In this document: positions 14,138 to 15,497 of the stretch, piece after piece
How the letters are laid out: the number at the start of each line of letters is the position of its first letter
Position numbering within the stretch: position 1 is the stretch's first letter
NCBI GenBank assembly: GCA_031273385.1
Contig: JAISRY010000204.1
Coordinates: 1-15,497 of the forward strand
Length of the DNA: 15,497 bases
Source of the DNA: Tannerellaceae bacterium
Lineage (GTDB): Bacteria > Bacteroidota > Bacteroidia > Bacteroidales > Tannerellaceae
Direction of reading: 5' to 3'
Made by a program: the position numbers and the translations under genes
Notes under the pieces: generated by a model
Told to the model about the DNA's origin: nothing
Database searches by the model: none
What the model saw: the letters and a program-made list of their open reading frames with translations, nothing else

Positions 14138-15245
14138 AAACAGCATGGAAGAACGATTGGTAAAAGTGGGGATCACCCACGGGGATATAAACGGTATTGG
14201 GTATGAAATCATATTGAAGACCTTTTCCGACAGCCGGATGGAAGAGCTATGTATTCCGGTGATATACGGCTCGTCGAAGATAGCGGCCTATCACCGGAAA
14301 ACGTTGGGGCTGCCGGCGATCAATATGAATAATATCGGCAAAGCGGAAGATGCCGGAACAAACCGCCTGAACATCATCAATTGTGTCCATGAAGAGACGA
14401 AAGTCGAATTGTCCAAACCCAGCGAAGTAGCCGGTGAAGCCGCCTATAAAGCGTTGGAGGCGGCGGTGGCCGACCTGAAACGGGGCGTGATTGATGTGTT
14501 GCTGACGGCGCCGATCAACAAAAACAGCATACAGAATGACCAATTCAACTTCCCCGGCCACACGGAATACCTGGAGAAACAGTTCGCGAAAGAGAAGAAA
14601 GCGTTGATGGTACTGATGAACGAGGAGTTGCGCGTAGCCCTTGTCACCGGACATATCCCCCTTGCCGACGTCGCGTCGCAGATCACAACGGCCGGCATCG
14701 TGGAGAAGCTGCGGATATTCAACCAGTCGCTGAAACAGGATTTCAATATCATCAAGCCGCGCATTGCCGTCCTGTCGTTGAATCCCCATGCCGGCGACGC
14801 CGGATTGCTGGGCAATGAGGAGGAAACCATCATCATACCGGCCATGCGGGAGGCGGAAAAGAGTGGGGTTATGTCGTTTGGCCCTTTTGCGGCGGACGGC
14901 TTTTTCGGCTCCCGGAAATATGACAAGTTTGACGGCGTACTGGCCATGTACCACGATCAGGGCTTGATCCCTTTCAAAACGCTTGCCATGAAGAGCGGCC
15001 TGAACTATACCGCCGGACTCCCTGTCGTACGCACATCGCCGGCACATGGTACCGCATACGACATCGCCGGCCAAAACCTGGCTTCCGAAGAATCTTTCCG
15101 CGAAGCGCTGTATGCCGCAATAGATATCTTCCGCAACCGCAAACGGCACAAAGAAACAACCGCAAACCCCTTACGCAAACAATACTTCGACAAAGGAAAC
15201 GGCGAAGAAAAGCTCGACCTGACAAAAGAAGAAGATACCCTCTGA
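14130..15245 (+). CDS. pdxA: 4-hydroxythreonine-4-phosphate dehydrogenase
   Basis: PdxA oxidises 4-phosphohydroxy-L-threonine with NAD, in the DXP-dependent route to pyridoxal 5'-phosphate; it is a cytoplasmic metal-dependent dimer. The 371 residues are somewhat longer than the roughly 330 of Escherichia coli PdxA; a charged C-terminal tail (about 335-371) and the N terminus account for the excess. Conserved motifs are GITHGDINGIG (14-24), FPGHTEYLE (141-149), TGHIPLADV (173-181), NPHAGDAG (218-225) and YHDQGL (274-279); the metal-binding histidines are probably 175, 220 and 275. Two starts are possible: ATG 14130, which overlaps the upstream stop, or ATG 14145 (MEERLVKVGITHG); the former suggests coupling but the latter fits family length better. 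Confidence 0.94.
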   Translation: MNKNSMEERLVKVGITHGDINGIGYEIILKTFSDSRMEELCIPVIYGSSKIAAYHRKTLGLPAINMNNIGKAEDAGTNRLNIINCVHEETKVELSKPSEVAGEAAYKALEAAVADLKRGVIDVLLTAPINKNSIQNDQFNFPGHTEYLEKQFAKEKKALMVLMNEELRVALVTGHIPLADVASQITTAGIVEKLRIFNQSLKQDFNIIKPRIAVLSLNPHAGDAGLLGNEEETIIIPAMREAEKSGVMSFGPFAADGFFGSRKYDKFDGVLAMYHDQGLIPFKTLAMKSGLNYTAGLPVVRTSPAHGTAYDIAGQNLASEESFREALYAAIDIFRNRKRHKETTANPLRKQYFDKGNGEEKLDLTKEEDTL

Positions 15246-15268
15246 GGCGCCACCCGCCTCACCCCACC

Positions 15269-15306
15269 CAAGGGGCTGTGCCAGAGCAATCCGGCACAGC
15301 CCCTTG
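15269..15306. terminator. hairpin after pdxA, probable terminator
   Basis: Arms 15269-15282 and 15293-15306 are perfect 14-bp complements (CAAGGGGCTGTGCC and its complement) with a 10-nt loop. It starts 23 bp after the pdxA stop. There is only a short T-run afterwards (15310-15312), so it may stabilise the 3' end or need a factor rather than act as a strong intrinsic terminator. Confidence 0.7.
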
Positions 15307-15373
15307 CCGTTTATAATGCCGGCGAATCCATTGTTTATCCCTTGCCGAGCGGTAATGGCAATGCCCCCGGATA

Positions 15374-15483
15374 TACACAATTGTGTAGCCGGACGTACAC
15401 AGTTGTGTAGTCGGAGACAGACAATTGTGTAGCCTGAACTACACAGTTGTGTAGCCTGGGCTATACAATTGTGTAAAACCGGA
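15374..15483. repeat. 22-bp tandem array of near-palindromes, five copies
   Basis: Five units of exactly 22 bp start at 15374, 15396, 15418, 15440 and 15462. Each has a core TACACARTTGTGTA (palindromic ACACAATTGTGT when R is A) and an 8-bp variable part such as GCCGGACG or GCCTGGGC. The central base is A, G, A, G, A in order. A degenerate earlier copy may lie at 15352-15373. The first three bases of unit 3 and the third base of unit 5 depart from the consensus. The array lies between pdxA and whatever follows and carries no gene. Confidence 0.93.
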
Positions 15484-15497
15484 AATAGCTCCCGTCC

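Noticed and set aside
15293..15307. Sigma-54-like site (GGCAC followed by TTGC) after pdxA
   Set aside because: The GG and GC dinucleotides are separated by 11 bases instead of the strict 10, and the sequence is fully explained as the right arm of the 14-bp hairpin.
15374..15483. CRISPR array
   Set aside because: The repeat cores are near-palindromes of about 14 bp with only 8-bp related spacers, far below CRISPR repeat and spacer sizes, and no cas gene is present.

Overview
The window reads as chromosomal DNA of a Bacteroidales bacterium, most like the Parabacteroides/Tannerella side of the order; the family-level placement is an inference. The evidence is the gene set (EF-G paralogue, CoaX starting MNLIIEQGNT, lipoprotein LptC, membrane-anchored PpiD, DUF4837 lipoprotein, PdxA), the Bacteroidetes-type promoters (TTTG at -33, TAnnTTTG at -7), and the lack of clear Shine-Dalgarno sequences. 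All eleven supported genes are on the + strand.

Layout. Positions 1-455 carry no gene: a 22-bp palindrome, a 50-bp tandem repeat and two further inverted repeats precede fusA2. The fusA2 gene (456-2612) encodes an EF-G paralogue with altered GTPase motifs. A likely operon follows: coaX (2686-3414), an outer-membrane beta-barrel protein (3401-4642), an exported TPR protein (4674-6038), lptC (6040-6672) and a CNNM/CorC-type transporter (6672-7928), with overlaps or gaps of at most 31 bp. It links coenzyme A synthesis to envelope building, and coaX holds a good internal promoter for the downstream genes. ppiD (8058-10187) has its own promoter and a strong terminator.

The accessory part is 10275-11966. 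It begins with about 370 bp of nested repeats (a 165-bp element with perfect 35-bp terminal inverted repeats, then a 161-bp palindrome of palindromes) that contain eight short hairpins, all with 3-nt loops. A stand-alone DUF4143-type AAA+ ATPase gene follows, with its own promoter and a 23-bp-stem terminator. The last T of that stem's T-tract and the two bases after it form the first bases of the promoter for the next operon.

That operon is rlmN (12050-13078), a DUF4837 lipoprotein (13091-14137) and pdxA (14130-15245): tRNA/rRNA methylation, an uncharacterised lipoprotein and vitamin B6 synthesis. After the pdxA hairpin the window ends in an exact 22-bp-period array of five copies of a near-palindrome whose central base alternates A,G,A,G,A.

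Most coding content is ordinary core genome. The parts worth attention are the triplet-loop palindrome cluster, the 22-bp array, the EF-G paralogue with altered G3/G4 motifs, and the isolated ATPase. No complete new multi-gene system is evident.
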